From assembly GCA_004154925.1 (NCBI GenBank), contig QJNS01000013.1, positions 186,001 to 250,000 on the forward strand: DNA of 64,000 nt, given 5' to 3'. Shown piece after piece: positions 33,919 through 45,668 of the stretch (position 1 is its first letter; each line of letters starts with the position of its first letter). The notes under the pieces were generated by a model. It was not told the origin of the DNA and ran no database searches. It saw only the letters and a list, made by a program, of their open reading frames with translations. The translations under genes and the position numbers were made by a program. Source of the stretch: Monosporascus cannonballus. Lineage: Eukaryota; Ascomycota; Sordariomycetes; Xylariales.

Positions 33919-36855
33919 GTTCTGAGGGCCAATTGGGCCAGCGGTTAATTGGCCTAACCAAAGGGGTCACTCTTCCTCCAATGAACCCAGTCGGGGTTTT
34001 CAGTAGTATTCCATTGACGCCACCGGTTCACGCCGGGTCTCTACCGGCTGTTACTTCTGGCACGGCCAACTTCAATGTTCTTCCCTTGCCCTCTACGTTT
34101 CGGGTGCTCTCCCCTAATGAATCGAGGACGGGGATTAAAGAGATAGATGAGTTGTCCAAAGTACCCGCGTCTGAATATAGGCGCTATACATGGTAAGCAG
34201 GAGGAGCGACTGTTGAGCGAATCAGCGTTGAGAAGCCGCCCCGCTAGTCGACTCCCAGCTCCTATCATCATCTATCATGTCTCGGGTCCCAAGTATTACC
34301 TGTGATTTGTTTCTGTGCGTCCCGAGAAGGACTCACCAGTATGTGCGTTGTGGTGTGTGGGGATATTCTTCTAGCACAAAAAAATAATAATAATAAAAAT
34401 AAAAAAGGGTCCGCCCATGCACCAATTTCGCCGAATCAGATTATAGCTTGGATGATGCACATCATGTACAGATGTAGAGCTGAGGCGCGTCCGTCCCCGG
34501 TGTCTCTGAAACGGAAGGCCGTTGAAGGATCGGGGCGAGGCTTTCGGGTGGGTTACGCACGTAGAACTTAGATTGTCAAAAAGCCACTGACCTTGGCGTG
34601 CTATTACGCGCACTTAGACATACGAAGGAGAAGCTTGGTTCCTCGAAGATGCCTATGGTTAAAATGATCGTAGGCCGTCCTGAATCATGAATTGCTTTGC
34701 GTCTTGAGGCGCTGGGTCACCCACGCAGGCGTAGATATGTATTTAGCGACACTCCGATACAAGGTATATCGTCGTGTGTCTTGTTTGTTTAACAATTACC
34801 AAGCCGCGAACCTAGGGCCATGTCACTCGAGTGGTGGGTGTCAACGTGGGTGCCTTTGATTGGGCGGGACAATTGTTGGAGTCTGGGTCATCAATAACGT
34901 GGCAACAGGTTTGCTTGGCCGCCTTGATAAGAAGTGCTACTGTGTCCGAGTCTCCCAATATACCCATTCACTTTGCTGCGTATTGAAGCGAAGGAGGGAA
35001 ACATTCAAGCCGTTATTGCCATCCTCGGAGATTTGGCCGAGCTGAGCTTGGTGGAAGGCAAGTGCCGATGCCTGCTGACATTTTGACAATTGATATAATC
35101 ATCAGCTGGTTGTCGAAACCAAAAAGTCCCTTCGGCTGTCCTTTGTTCTATTCGTCGACTCGAATTGGATCGTGTGTTCTCCACCCTTCAGTAAAGGGGG
35201 TAGACCTAGTTAAGCCAAGAGGGTACCTCTGTTTGCGCGTCCTTGTTGGAAGGCAGCGCGCAGAAGAGATTGCGACCAAGCAAATTTTGGATGCCCGGTC
35301 TCCCACGTTCCTGGATTTGTGATTGTCTCCCAGAACCGTCATTGGAGAGCTCTTGGCTACTACTGTAATAATTGAAGGTCCTTCGAGCGCTCGGGGGACA
35401 ACAACAGCCTGAAACGCCCAAGAGATCCCTACTAAGCCCTACCTACTTACATAGCAGGCGCAGCACGGCTCGCCACAGGGCTATCTGGATGTGCGGATGA
35501 CATGGGGGGTTCAAGGCCTGGGGTAGAGCGTGGTAGCTCCTGGCACTGTACGCGGTGATTGGACAGAGCCAGGGGGCGATGTAGGATTTGCATAACCGCT
35601 GCCCGCCGTGCGTTAGCCTGAATTTCCCCATGCGAGTGCTCAATCTATTATCACTGGTCCCCTGTCATCTTCCTTGCCACGCTTTGACTTCATACCATTA
35701 TGTTGAAGCTGTTTCTCTTATTTTGTATCCCCGTAGACGCTACCAAAATACGCCATGTTGTAGGGATAATATTCTAAGACGCAGGTATTCATAAAGTCGG
35801 ACACGAAAAGGACAGAGTGTCTAGCTGTGTTTGTTGAAAAGGCTGGTTAATGGCGAATCGAAACTTGATAAGAGTTCCGTGAATCTCGGTAGGGTACTAT
35901 TGTAGGGCACTCTAAATGTCGTATGTCGAGGGCTTATGGTAGTAAGCGTTATCAGACTTTTGTTGCCCTTCCCAGCTGATATTGGAACATTGAGCTGTTG
36001 GCTGATCCAGCATGAGGCCTGAAAGTTCACGACACTATTCGCAAATGTGATGGAATGAGTATTACGTCGCTAACACTAGGTACCCGGGTAGCCTAACTCG
36101 GTTATCTCATGTGAGGAGCCCTGCGCAGAGATTGTAGGTTATGGGTTACTGAAGGGATTCGCGTTGTAGTAATGGTCCCTAAACCCTGAGCGCCAAACTA
36201 GGGACATAACCACTGATGGACTAAAGCCTCTGTAGGCACCGTATAGCCCTGACGGGATCCAAATAAAACCCCAGCCTGAAGGGGTGAGCCTTACAAGCCT
36301 GGAGTGGACATGCGAGAGAACCTAGACCGCTGTGCTTGTAGATTTGGAGAGCTTGTAAGTTACGGACGAGTCTCTGTGTATGGGGAGGTGCCATGCATGA
36401 CATGGGCATGGCATGGCCATTTGAGGCTCTCTTCCACAGTATGTCGTCACCCTGCCTCGTACCTACAGACCTGGCACGCCACCAAGTTGGGAGATTGAAG
36501 TTCGCAGTGCTTGCTCTCCAAGTGAGAATGGTTTAGCTATTCTGGTGCGTAGAAGCAAAGAACGCTGCATGGAATATTGCTTCGGAGCCTCGCAGCATTG
36601 ACAAGTCCCATGGTAAGGTAGGGATGCAAGCAACCAGCCGGTCTTTCAAGTTTGTCAAGACGACCCCGGTTTTCCCGGCGACGTGGATTTTTATCTCACT
36701 CTGCTGACCCACCTATGCACAGCAACTGCGCTTGCAGTCAAGTTGCTGCCGGCATGGGGCTCGTGTGCGTTACCTACGAAGATTAGCTAGCATCAGGACG
36801 CAGCCCGGTGACTCGTGGCTCCGCTGACTGCTCAATCCGGAGCGGGGGGGGGGGG
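33919..36855. other. Gene-poor interval left of the assembly gap
   Basis: About 2.9 kb with no supported gene. It contains an A/T-rich patch (AAAAAATAATAATAATAAAA near 34,378) and ends in a run of 12 G before the gap. No coherent reading frame. Confidence 0.5.
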
Positions 36856-36888
36856 NNNNNNNNNNTCCCGTCCCCCCCCCCCCCCCCC
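36844..36888. other. Assembly gap (10 N) inside a poly-G / poly-C tract
   Basis: Bases 36,844-36,855 are G, 36,856-36,865 are N, then TCCCGT and a run of 17 C (36,872-36,888). The unknown bases therefore sit between a G run and a C run on the same strand, which could fold into a hairpin or G-quadruplex-type structure that defeats sequencing. Two contigs meeting at low-quality homopolymers is equally possible. The true gap length is not known. Confidence 0.95.
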
Positions 36889-39800
36889 GCTTGTGATCGT
36901 CGAGCTGAAACAGAACAGTGAGGAAACGACGATCAGAAGAGAGACATGCGTTCTGACCGCCAGCCATGTGACTGGCCTTGCTAACTTCAGTCTTCTCGCC
37001 TTGCTCGACTCGTCTAATCTCGGTAAAGCGTCGTATAAGAGGCGGGTGCCGGTTGAGAGATATGTTGTTCTGTTTCCTTCTCAGACCCGTTCGAGCTCTC
37101 GATTCGCAGAGCCAGTAAGCGACGGCCACGAAAGCGGCACGAAACTAGGGGTCGGCCACGCTGTCAAGCCACCTTTTACGCGAAAACGCTGTATGGCAGC
37201 AGTGATTGGCGCGGACCGGATGGTTGGATAGACCGTTGGCATATGTCCCCTTTAAGTTAGCCCTTCTATTTTTGGGATGTTGGACTCTCGGACATACGAA
37301 GATCTGTGATGTAAAACATAACAATCTAATGGTGAAATTGACACAATTAGGGCTCGAGCCGTAGAATTTTCTGATAGACTTTACGTTACTGTTATGTTAA
37401 GAGAAGCGGCGGTGGAGGTCCAATCAAGAATGGGTTACGGGAGAAACGGGCATCGCCTTGATCTGAACTACCATGCAAATGCAAAGGAGCGGAATCTTGC
37501 ATTAGGATGCGTAACTGGCCGCACGCCGAACAGTGCGCCATCTCTAAACTGCTGTCGCTGCACAGTAACTCTAATTAAGCCACCCATCCCGGCTGTGGTT
37601 TTCTAGTGTCGTTACGGGAATGTCGCTATAGCGGAGCGGATGCAACTCCAAAGCATATAACCCTACCTGAGTAAATACGTATGTTCTATCGACTCACAAC
37701 ACGTGCCAATCTCCTATGGTCGCTTATTTCATCATTTCACACCCAGACATCATAAATCCGTGCATCTGGCCTATTCTCAACTTAGATACAGAGGAGTTAT
37801 GGGGGCGTCGGAAACGCCGATAGTCTGAATCAAGCGTTGCCCGCTTCAACTCTATATAGTAAGGTGTTATTCGCGACAGAGGCGATATAAGCTGCTAGGA
37901 CGTAGGTTCGGCTGCTCCGCCATGGGAGGACGAGAGTGATGGGCTTAGCAGGCGTGCTGTCTCTTCCGCCTCGCCATCTTCCCAAGTTATACTTACCGTA
38001 CCACCGGTAGTTGTGGTTTACCGACATACTGGAGGGATAGCAACCTCGGTTACATAAACACCTCGTATATACATCTGAAGCAGGTGTAACACTCTCGCTC
38101 AGTCCATATAACAGTACAAACCGCTAGACTCTGCCGCACCGCTTGTTGTATGCGGTCCAGAACCACATGGGGCAGGTCTGGGCCCATGATGAGCATATGG
38201 TTTTGAGAAGCTTGAGCGGTATACTGAGCCCGATGCCACTACCGACTCAAACATACATCGATGCTTCTACAGGCTTCGCAAAAGGTGGTTACGAGGTGAA
38301 AGCGATCCCTACCAGAGCAGCCAAGGTTACCGCCTCAGTTGCCCGGATTAAGGAGCATGAGTTGATAAGATCCGAGAGAAGTCACAAGGTGATCCCTTGG
38401 GGCTGATTGAGAATATCGCAGTTAAGGTCTGAAGGTCTAGACAAATGCAAGGATCGCCTTGCATAGTCTAATGCCGTGTGCATAATAAACTCACAGCACG
38501 CCCACATTTGACATGCATACACATAATGTATGTACTAGGACCGGGCCCTGCATTGGTTGCCGTCTTGACTTGCTACCACGAGGGGACTTCCTTTGCCCTT
38601 AGATGTACGTTCGTCGAATAGCTCGCCGGCGCACGCTTATTGGGCGTCAGTTCAAGAAAAACAGGGCTGTTTTGTGGATGATCAATATTGCACCTCGTTG
38701 GTCGTTAGTAGATTCTAATTCGAGCTGATCGGGGTCCTACGGCAAGGGAATTTATTGCATGTTGACGCGTTGGCCGCCGAAGACAGGGCCTTCATTATCC
38801 GATGCGATAGGAGCCTCGGCCGCGAAAGAATTCCGCACGCCCTTATTCGGGCCAAGAGCCAAGATCTCTGGGAAAGTAGTTTCGGTCCGGGTCAACTGAT
38901 GGGCGAGAACGATGGAGGGGCCGGGGTTTGTTGGCTTGATCCACCACCGGTTAACAATCTGAGAGGCGTTGCAACTGTGGAAAGGGATCCACCGACCGGG
39001 ATCTTGATTACCTATGTACTGTACCAACAGAAAGCTTTTGACACAGTACTTGCATACTCTGGCACCGAAGGGCCATCAAGCGGATTATCATGCCAAGAGG
39101 AGGGCAGCTCTGTTACTACATGTTTTTCGTAGCGTAGGGACTTATACACGAACCACCTACACGATTCAGCTGATCCCTTGTCCGTTTGTTGAAGACACCC
39201 CACCTTTGAAGGAGCAATAAGTCTGCATGGTATCCCATATGCACTCCATTGGATGTTCAATCAAGCCCCAGCCGCCCATTGACGCTCGCACCTGTCACAA
39301 ACCTAAGAAAACGGTGAATGGTGGCTGGTCCCTCGGCCATGAACAATGCCCTAGGTGAGTTGTCGGCTTGGGCATTATATACGTTGCCCAATTGATTCTG
39401 CGGTATTCACGGATGGCCCAAGGAATATTCCACTAAAAGAAGATTCGATGGTAAAAGAAATATCGGTGCTTTAGGGGAAGCTAGACACGAGTGAAAGAAG
39501 GACACGGTGCCAGCCTCCCAGCCATCCCCATATGGAGGTGGTATAGACGTTATTGTGCTGCAAGGGTTCAGATGGTGAGCAAGCAGTTATATAGGAGAAA
39601 GTTCGGATGACGTCCTGCACTCTCTTCTCTCTTTCTGGCTCAACTTGAATTTCTGATGCACACGCAACTGACCGACAGGCCGGCCCTGCTCAGGTTCACA
39701 AGCAACTACCCAGGGAAAGATGAGTATCCGAAGGGAATAAACAGCGCGAAAAAGCGTTGGCCATGTGGATACGGATCTCGCAAGGCTCTTTTCGATAGTA

Positions 39801-39961
39801 GGTGCCTAACTAAATAGAGGAATGTTTGCCAGCACATGCGCCTCTATATAGTTAGCAGCTCATAATGGTATCCGCAAATGTCACCTGGTTTGAGGGGATA
39901 GTCGTATGTCCGACCTTGGCGGTGGGTTCATGGGCTGCACGCCGATTTATACTAATACAGT
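36889..39961. other. Gene-poor interval
   Basis: About 3 kb. Weakly protein-like frames exist at 38,143-38,406 (+; GYEVKAIPTRAAKVTASVA) and 38,755-39,132 (+, with an equally plausible minus-strand reading). Neither has a start, splice context or recognised motif, so no gene is called. Confidence 0.45.
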
Positions 39962-40588
39962 CTAGGAATCCATCTCGGGCTTTTCTCCCAGTGATCCGGA
40001 CATATTACATCCTTTAGCAGTTTTTTCTTGATTGTTATCACTATTATTAGGTAAAGAAATAGCATTGGGCGATGTAAACCTATTGGATGCGGTTTTATTT
40101 CTGAGGGCGGGCGACGTGTAACTCTCTTCGAAGCGCGGCGCAAGACTCACAATCTTAACACGAAGTTCGCCCTCTTTCGTCCAAGAGAACGACAGGCTTG
40201 ACCCATTATTTAGGCTTTTTCCTGCACAGTCCTCATTGTGACCCTTGTTCAGATACACTGTATCCACTTTCTTCCTATTCACTGCTTCTTTTCCGTAGCG
40301 GCCCCGAAAATAAGTATCCACAATGTATACTCTAGATTGCATCTGGCCTTCAGCGGATTTTCCCTCAGCATAGGTGAGGTAATATAGATTCACTAAATTC
40401 GTCTGCGCAAGACATAACCTTATCATCTTCGGCGGTATAGGATTATACTGGTTCGCAACTTGTAGCTGATCACTTGGCTATCTCGCTACTAGGAAGATAT
40501 GGCAGGTAAGAACTTGTGAAGAATGCCAATCCTCCGTTCCATTGCATTTAACTTCATCTTCTTTAACCTTGATGGTAATATGAATAAA
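39962..40588 (-). pseudogene. Hypothetical gene, probably broken by in-frame stops
   Basis: A minus-strand frame of 154 codons (40,426 to 39,962) reads like a real protein (YYLTYAEGKSAEGQ, RVYIVDTYFRGRYGKEAV, SSLSFSWTKEGELRVKIVSL) and ends KPEMDS. The same frame continues upstream through a TAG into VANQYNPIPPK, then ITIKVKEDEVKCNGTEDWHS, up to a TGA at about 40,589. The TAG could lie in an unplaced intron or be a nonsense mutation. Spaced cysteines hint at a small secreted protein, but no signal peptide was found. Unrecognised. Confidence 0.35.
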
Positions 40589-43310
40589 TCAAGTGGCCCT
40601 CGAAAGCGTATATCGACACCCAGTCATGTATTACAAAGAAACCAGCTAAATGTCCCTATAAAATCGTCACAAAGAGCAGATATCCTAGTTTGCTTATAAC
40701 CTGATCCTACCTACCTTTGTTGCTTTTGGAATGAATTACTGAATATTCTTTCGTCTGTTGGATTGCTGATTCGACTTTGCTTCCTCGTCACGTATTAAGA
40801 CGGTTAGGCTCCTTTGGCTACTGGGCATTCACGAGATGCCACTCGTGCTTATAACCGCACTGTGCATCATATCTGCCACACTAGCTCCAGGAAACACAAG
40901 GTATCGTTACCCCAGGGCCAAACTGAGTTATAGCAGTGACCACCCCTACAACCTTCAGATGACTACGTATGTCACCCGGAAACCCCGCATTTCTGCCCTT
41001 ATGTAGGCCATGTTATTGACCGAGCGGTGATGAGTGGTACTTGTTCCGACAGCTCAGCTTATCAATGCGTTCATTACGACGGGGAAAAGAGGAGGGATCA
41101 GTGTTCGGATTGGGTAGAGGAAGAAGGGAAGATCATACAACTGGAATGCTAGTCGGTGGCAGAAGTGCCCTAAATGTTGCAAGACTTCGATTAAGCATGG
41201 GTGATTCTATCACAAGTAGGAATATGAAATACATGTATAAGACTTCGAATTCTCTCATGGACATTTACGTAAATGTTGCAATCTCACACAACACAACGAG
41301 GGTACTTCTGTTTGTCCCTTGGGAAATACAGAAACCACCGGAGCCTCTTGGGTATGTTGCCCGGTATCTGTAACAAATCAAACTTCATAGCAATACTACA
41401 GACAGCGATGATACCTTACACATTATACTAGGATAACGTGTTGATGACTGAACTCCAATTGCACGCTTGTAATGATGCTTATTGCCAATTTGTTACCTTC
41501 CTGAGGCAAGGCACGTTTCTATTCACCTGTGGATATTCTACTTTACCTGGACAGATCCATCCAAATCCGTTCGGTTTGACACTTTTCCGTTTTAGCTCAA
41601 CCCTGCTGTGCCGTCCTCGCTGTTCGACTTTAATCGCCAACCGGACCCCTTTCCAGCTCGCCAATCAATTACCCACCCTGGTTAATAAGTCCCCCAGTCG
41701 CCCCCCTCGTTAGTCTGCCAGTCGTTGCATAAACGGCTCTATGTATACACCCCCCACAAGCTCTATCGTCGACTGTTGTCACACTCCACCTTAAGAGACA
41801 GAGAGCTTGAGTGAGGAAGAGAGCCACATTGGACCCGTTGTTTAGCTGTCCCACCCTGGACCAAACTAGAGTTGGAAAGGGAAAACTCCCCCCATGCTAC
41901 ATCGAAACCCACCTTGCGAAAAATGGCAGTAAAGGTCGGCCAGGTCCTTCGAACTTGAGTCGGCCTTTTAGACCGTGGCACCCAACCTCGCAAGCCCACT
42001 TCACTATCCCCCGGTTCATAGACAACACAGACCCCAGCAGGCGCACCACCACTCCGGGGCCCGTTTTCTTCTACGTACCTCCCACTAGCGGGTGCCGGCT
42101 CAGTACCTAAGGTACCTACCACCTACGGGCTATCTCTACCCAGTAATCAGTCAAACTGCCTTAACTGCCTGCATAAACTGCTAACTTACCTTACCGTTCC
42201 GTTCTCTTTCTCCCAATCTCTACCTGCCTCCTCACCACCTCCACCTCCACCACCGGGAAAGTCTTCGTCTCTTCTTCCTCTCTTTTCTTCTTCCTCTTCC
42301 CTCGTTTGTACAGGTCTAATTCCGACCTCACAATTTCCTGGAAGAAGTAAGAAAAAGTTAAAAGAGTCAGGGTCCATAGAGAACTGACTGGGGAGAAAGA
42401 GAGTGCAAGAGAGAGAGAGAGAGTGCGTGTGTATGCGCGAGCGGGAGCTTGGAAAGACGGTCACAGAGAGAGGTTTGTGCTTGCGCAGTTACTTTTTTGA
42501 CTACACTCCCCATCCATACTTCGATCAGCGCAAACTCTTGTCTGCCTCCACTTCTACCGACCTGCAACTCGTACGTGCATGACCGAGAGGCTAATCAAGG
42601 TGCCGCATCAGAAGCTTAAGAATATACTTCCTAGGGTGTATCCCTTCTGACGGAAGCTTCAAACGAAACAAATTCAACATCAGCTCGCCCGGAGAAGAAC
42701 CTTGGTACCCTGGATCGAGCTTTTCTTTTAGGGTTCATTTGTCCAATTTTCTGTTGTCAGCGTGTCACGATATCTTACCCCTCGTGCTCCACGACGAAAC
42801 GAGTTTATGTCTTTTAAGGTCTTCGATCTCTCCCTTCCGTGACTAGATTTTCGACTACGGCAGCCTCAGAGTACATCCTCGAGCAGGCCCGACTATTGCA
42901 CCACCTGATACCTCTCTGGGAGCTCGTTGATCGGAAGAAGTTCGACGATAAACGTATCATAAGCTACGCTCGACTAATGCGGAACTTCTGATCCTCGACA
43001 TATCTGCTGCTGGTATTTCCGAGAAGCGAGGCGTCGTTCGTTCCATTCCTGACCGGCCGGCCTGTTAAATTCGCTCTACCGCCACCCATCACCCCCCCCT
43101 CCCCACACCACCATCGCCGGTGCCGTCCAGCACGCCGTCTCTAACCATCCCGACGCCAATTGGCGGGATTTAGGGTTATTGTGTCCGTTGCTCATCCAGG
43201 CAAGCTGTTTGGAGGCCATTTGCTTAGTACCCGCCCGCCAGTGTTCTAAGCCGGAAACGACTTAGGGATCCGGTAATCCATTTAGCCCTTCGGTGGCATT
43301 CCCCTGCTAG
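40589..43310. other. Upstream region and long leader of the stuA orthologue
   Basis: About 2.7 kb without a supported gene. From about 41.4 kb it becomes rich in pyrimidine and purine tracts (TCTTCTTCCTCTC at about 42,270; (AG)n at about 42,408-42,423; CCCCCCCTCCCC at about 43,090), typical of long fungal promoters and leaders. Several short upstream ATG frames lie between 42,580 and 43,000, for example ATGACCGAGAGG at 42,579. Orthologues of StuA are known for long, intron-bearing leaders with upstream frames. The exon(s) preceding the acceptor at 43,310 should lie here but cannot be fixed. Confidence 0.5.
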
Positions 43311-45668
43311 GTCGTGAAACTGGATCTCCCGCCGATTTCCCATTCGCAGGCCCGGGGAACGCCTGACTTACAAAATTATTACGGTCCTGCATCTCAGCGC
43401 CTGCCGTATGTAAGTGGCGAGAGGCTGCCTTCGTTACCCTTGCCGCAGCCAACATTGGCATACTCCTCGGGCACATCGTCTCCCCGGGTTAGCTCCATTG
43501 CATCTTCGGCGAGTTCAAACGGAGACTCGCAGTCGTCTTTCACCTCTGCACCCTCTTCGAACGGTCCCAAAACCCCTTCGCCCAATCTTCCGGTATCGAC
43601 AGCCTTGTCTGGGCCTCCACACACCATTGGTGGATACGATCACTACTCGGCAATGAATCAAGCACCGCCAGAGATGTACTATCCCCAGCACATGTCTGCA
43701 GGCCCTGCACCACAACCACAAACAGTCACGTCGAATGCGTTGCCTCACTATGGCCACCAGCAGCCGCCGTTATTACAGCCTGGTCCTGCACAATACTCTG
43801 CAGCGCCTTACCCTCAATATGGATATGCCAACGGCTTGACATCCCCGCAGACAGGGCCGCCGGCCGTGTCGAATTCTATGGGAGCTGCGCAAAATGTGCT
43901 GCCTCTACCCGGTGTGCCGACTCAAGCGGGCATGCAAAATAATTATCAAGGCTTCGACACCACGGGTCAGATTGCGCCGCCTGGTATGAAACCCCGGGTG
44001 ACCGCTACTCTGTGGGAGGATGAGGGGAGTCTGTGCTTTCAAGTTGAAGCAAGAGGCATATGCGTCGCGCGCCGTGAAGGTAATTCCACAGACATGTGCT
44101 AGAGACGAGGGCCGAGCTGATCTGATATCCGCAGACAATCACATGATTAACGGCACAAAATTACTCAATGTGGCAGGGATGACCCGTGGGCGTCGGGATG
44201 GAATTCTGAAGAGTGAGAAGATTAGACACGTTGTTAAAATCGGCCCCATGCATTTAAAGGGTGTCTGGTAAGTGGAAGAGTCGCGAGTCGCGAGTCGGCG
44301 TAAAGACCGCTGAGGCTGACAATGCTTTCCAGGATCCCGTTTGAGAGGGCTCTTGATTTCGCGAATAAGGAGAAGATTACGGAGATGTTGTATCCGCTGT
44401 TCGTCCACAACATTGGCGCATTGCTCTACCACCCCACGAACCAGAACCGGACAAACCAGGTTATGGCTGCGGCCGAACGTCGTAAGCAGGAACAGAATCA
44501 AATGCGCAATGGCCCTGCTGGGCCGGCTCCGCCTGGAGGTGTCTTGCCATCAATACAACAGCACCATCATCACATAGGGCTCCCCGGACCCCAGTCCTCA
44601 CTACCGTCGCACGGCAATACGGGCCGTCCGCCCCTTGACAGGGCTCATACGTTTCCGACCCCTCCGACTAGCGCATCAGGCGTCATGGGAAGTATGGGCG
44701 CTTCAGAAAATTTCCAATGGAGCCAGCAAGGGATGAGCGGCAGCCAGGGCGCCAACCCTATGTCTATCGATACGAACTTAAGCAACGCGGCGCGGTCGAT
44801 GCCGGCGACTCCAGCAACGACGCCTCCTGGAGGCTCTCTGCAGAGCATGCAGTCCTACCCCCAAGGCACTCAGTCTTATGATCCTTCTCGGGGGGTCTAC
44901 AATGGCTCCGCTCCCCAACAGTCGCCGTATCCTCCGTCAAACAACAGCCCGCAAGACAGAAACATGTACGGCCAACAGAGCTCCTATATGAAGAGCGAGA
45001 TGGGACCTCCTTCGGGCCGTCCGGCTGGTGCTGGACCAACCGAGCAGGGTGACGTTAAACCACCAAACGGAATCATGCAACAGGGGGAAGGGGTTCCCCA
45101 AGCGGGCGGAGAGGATGAGGCTGACCACGAGGCGGAATACACGCACGACAGCGGATTTGATGCTAACAGAAATGCCTATAATTACAATGCATCCCAGGTA
45201 GCTCCGCTGCCAGGTGATCACCAACACATCTCTCCAGAGATGACTGGTTCACCAAGCCATCAAGCTGGATCAGGACGAGCTACCCCTCGGACTGCCGCCC
45301 CCCCCGGCCCGTACTACACCCAACAAGCAGGATATAGCACGCCTCCCCGTGTGCAACCACCAACTTCACTGTATAGTGTAATGAGTAGCGATCGAGGACC
45401 CACGAACGGCGCCCCTGGCGGGGACGTTTATGGTTCTCAAAATGATATGGGCACCGGCCATATGCAGAACGGCTATGCCGCGGCGCCTGTTATGAATGGA
45501 GCTCCGGGCCCATTAAAGCGAGGACGCGAAGACGAAGAGGACCTATCGCGGCCTCCGAGCGGTGGGATGGATATGAAACGTCGAAAAACGCTTATCGACG
45601 CTCCCATGCCGACCCCAGCATACGATGCGATGAATAGATCGGCGCCCGCGGTTGCTCGAAGGCGGTAA
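43311..45668 (+). CDS. stuA: APSES-domain developmental transcription factor (StuA / ASM-1 orthologue)
   Basis: Coding exons 43311-44079, 44135-44267 and 44333-45668. Both introns (55 and 65 nt) have GTAATT/GTAAGT donors and split the DNA-binding domain at joins that restore it ([25 protein letters not shown]). From the in-frame ATG at 43653 ([15 protein letters not shown]) the product is 631 residues and aligns with what I recall of Neurospora ASM-1. Coding character continues 114 codons upstream ([16 protein letters not shown]..., Ser/Pro-rich) to an AG acceptor at 43310, so a longer form with an upstream first exon is likely. The APSES domain ([20 protein letters not shown] ... [13 protein letters not shown]) is a bHLH-like DNA-binding fold. 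The rest is Gln/Pro/Ser-rich and ends with a basic nuclear signal (LKRGRED...MDMKRRKT). The factor controls conidiation, hyphal form and often secreted effectors or metabolites. Confidence 0.94.
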
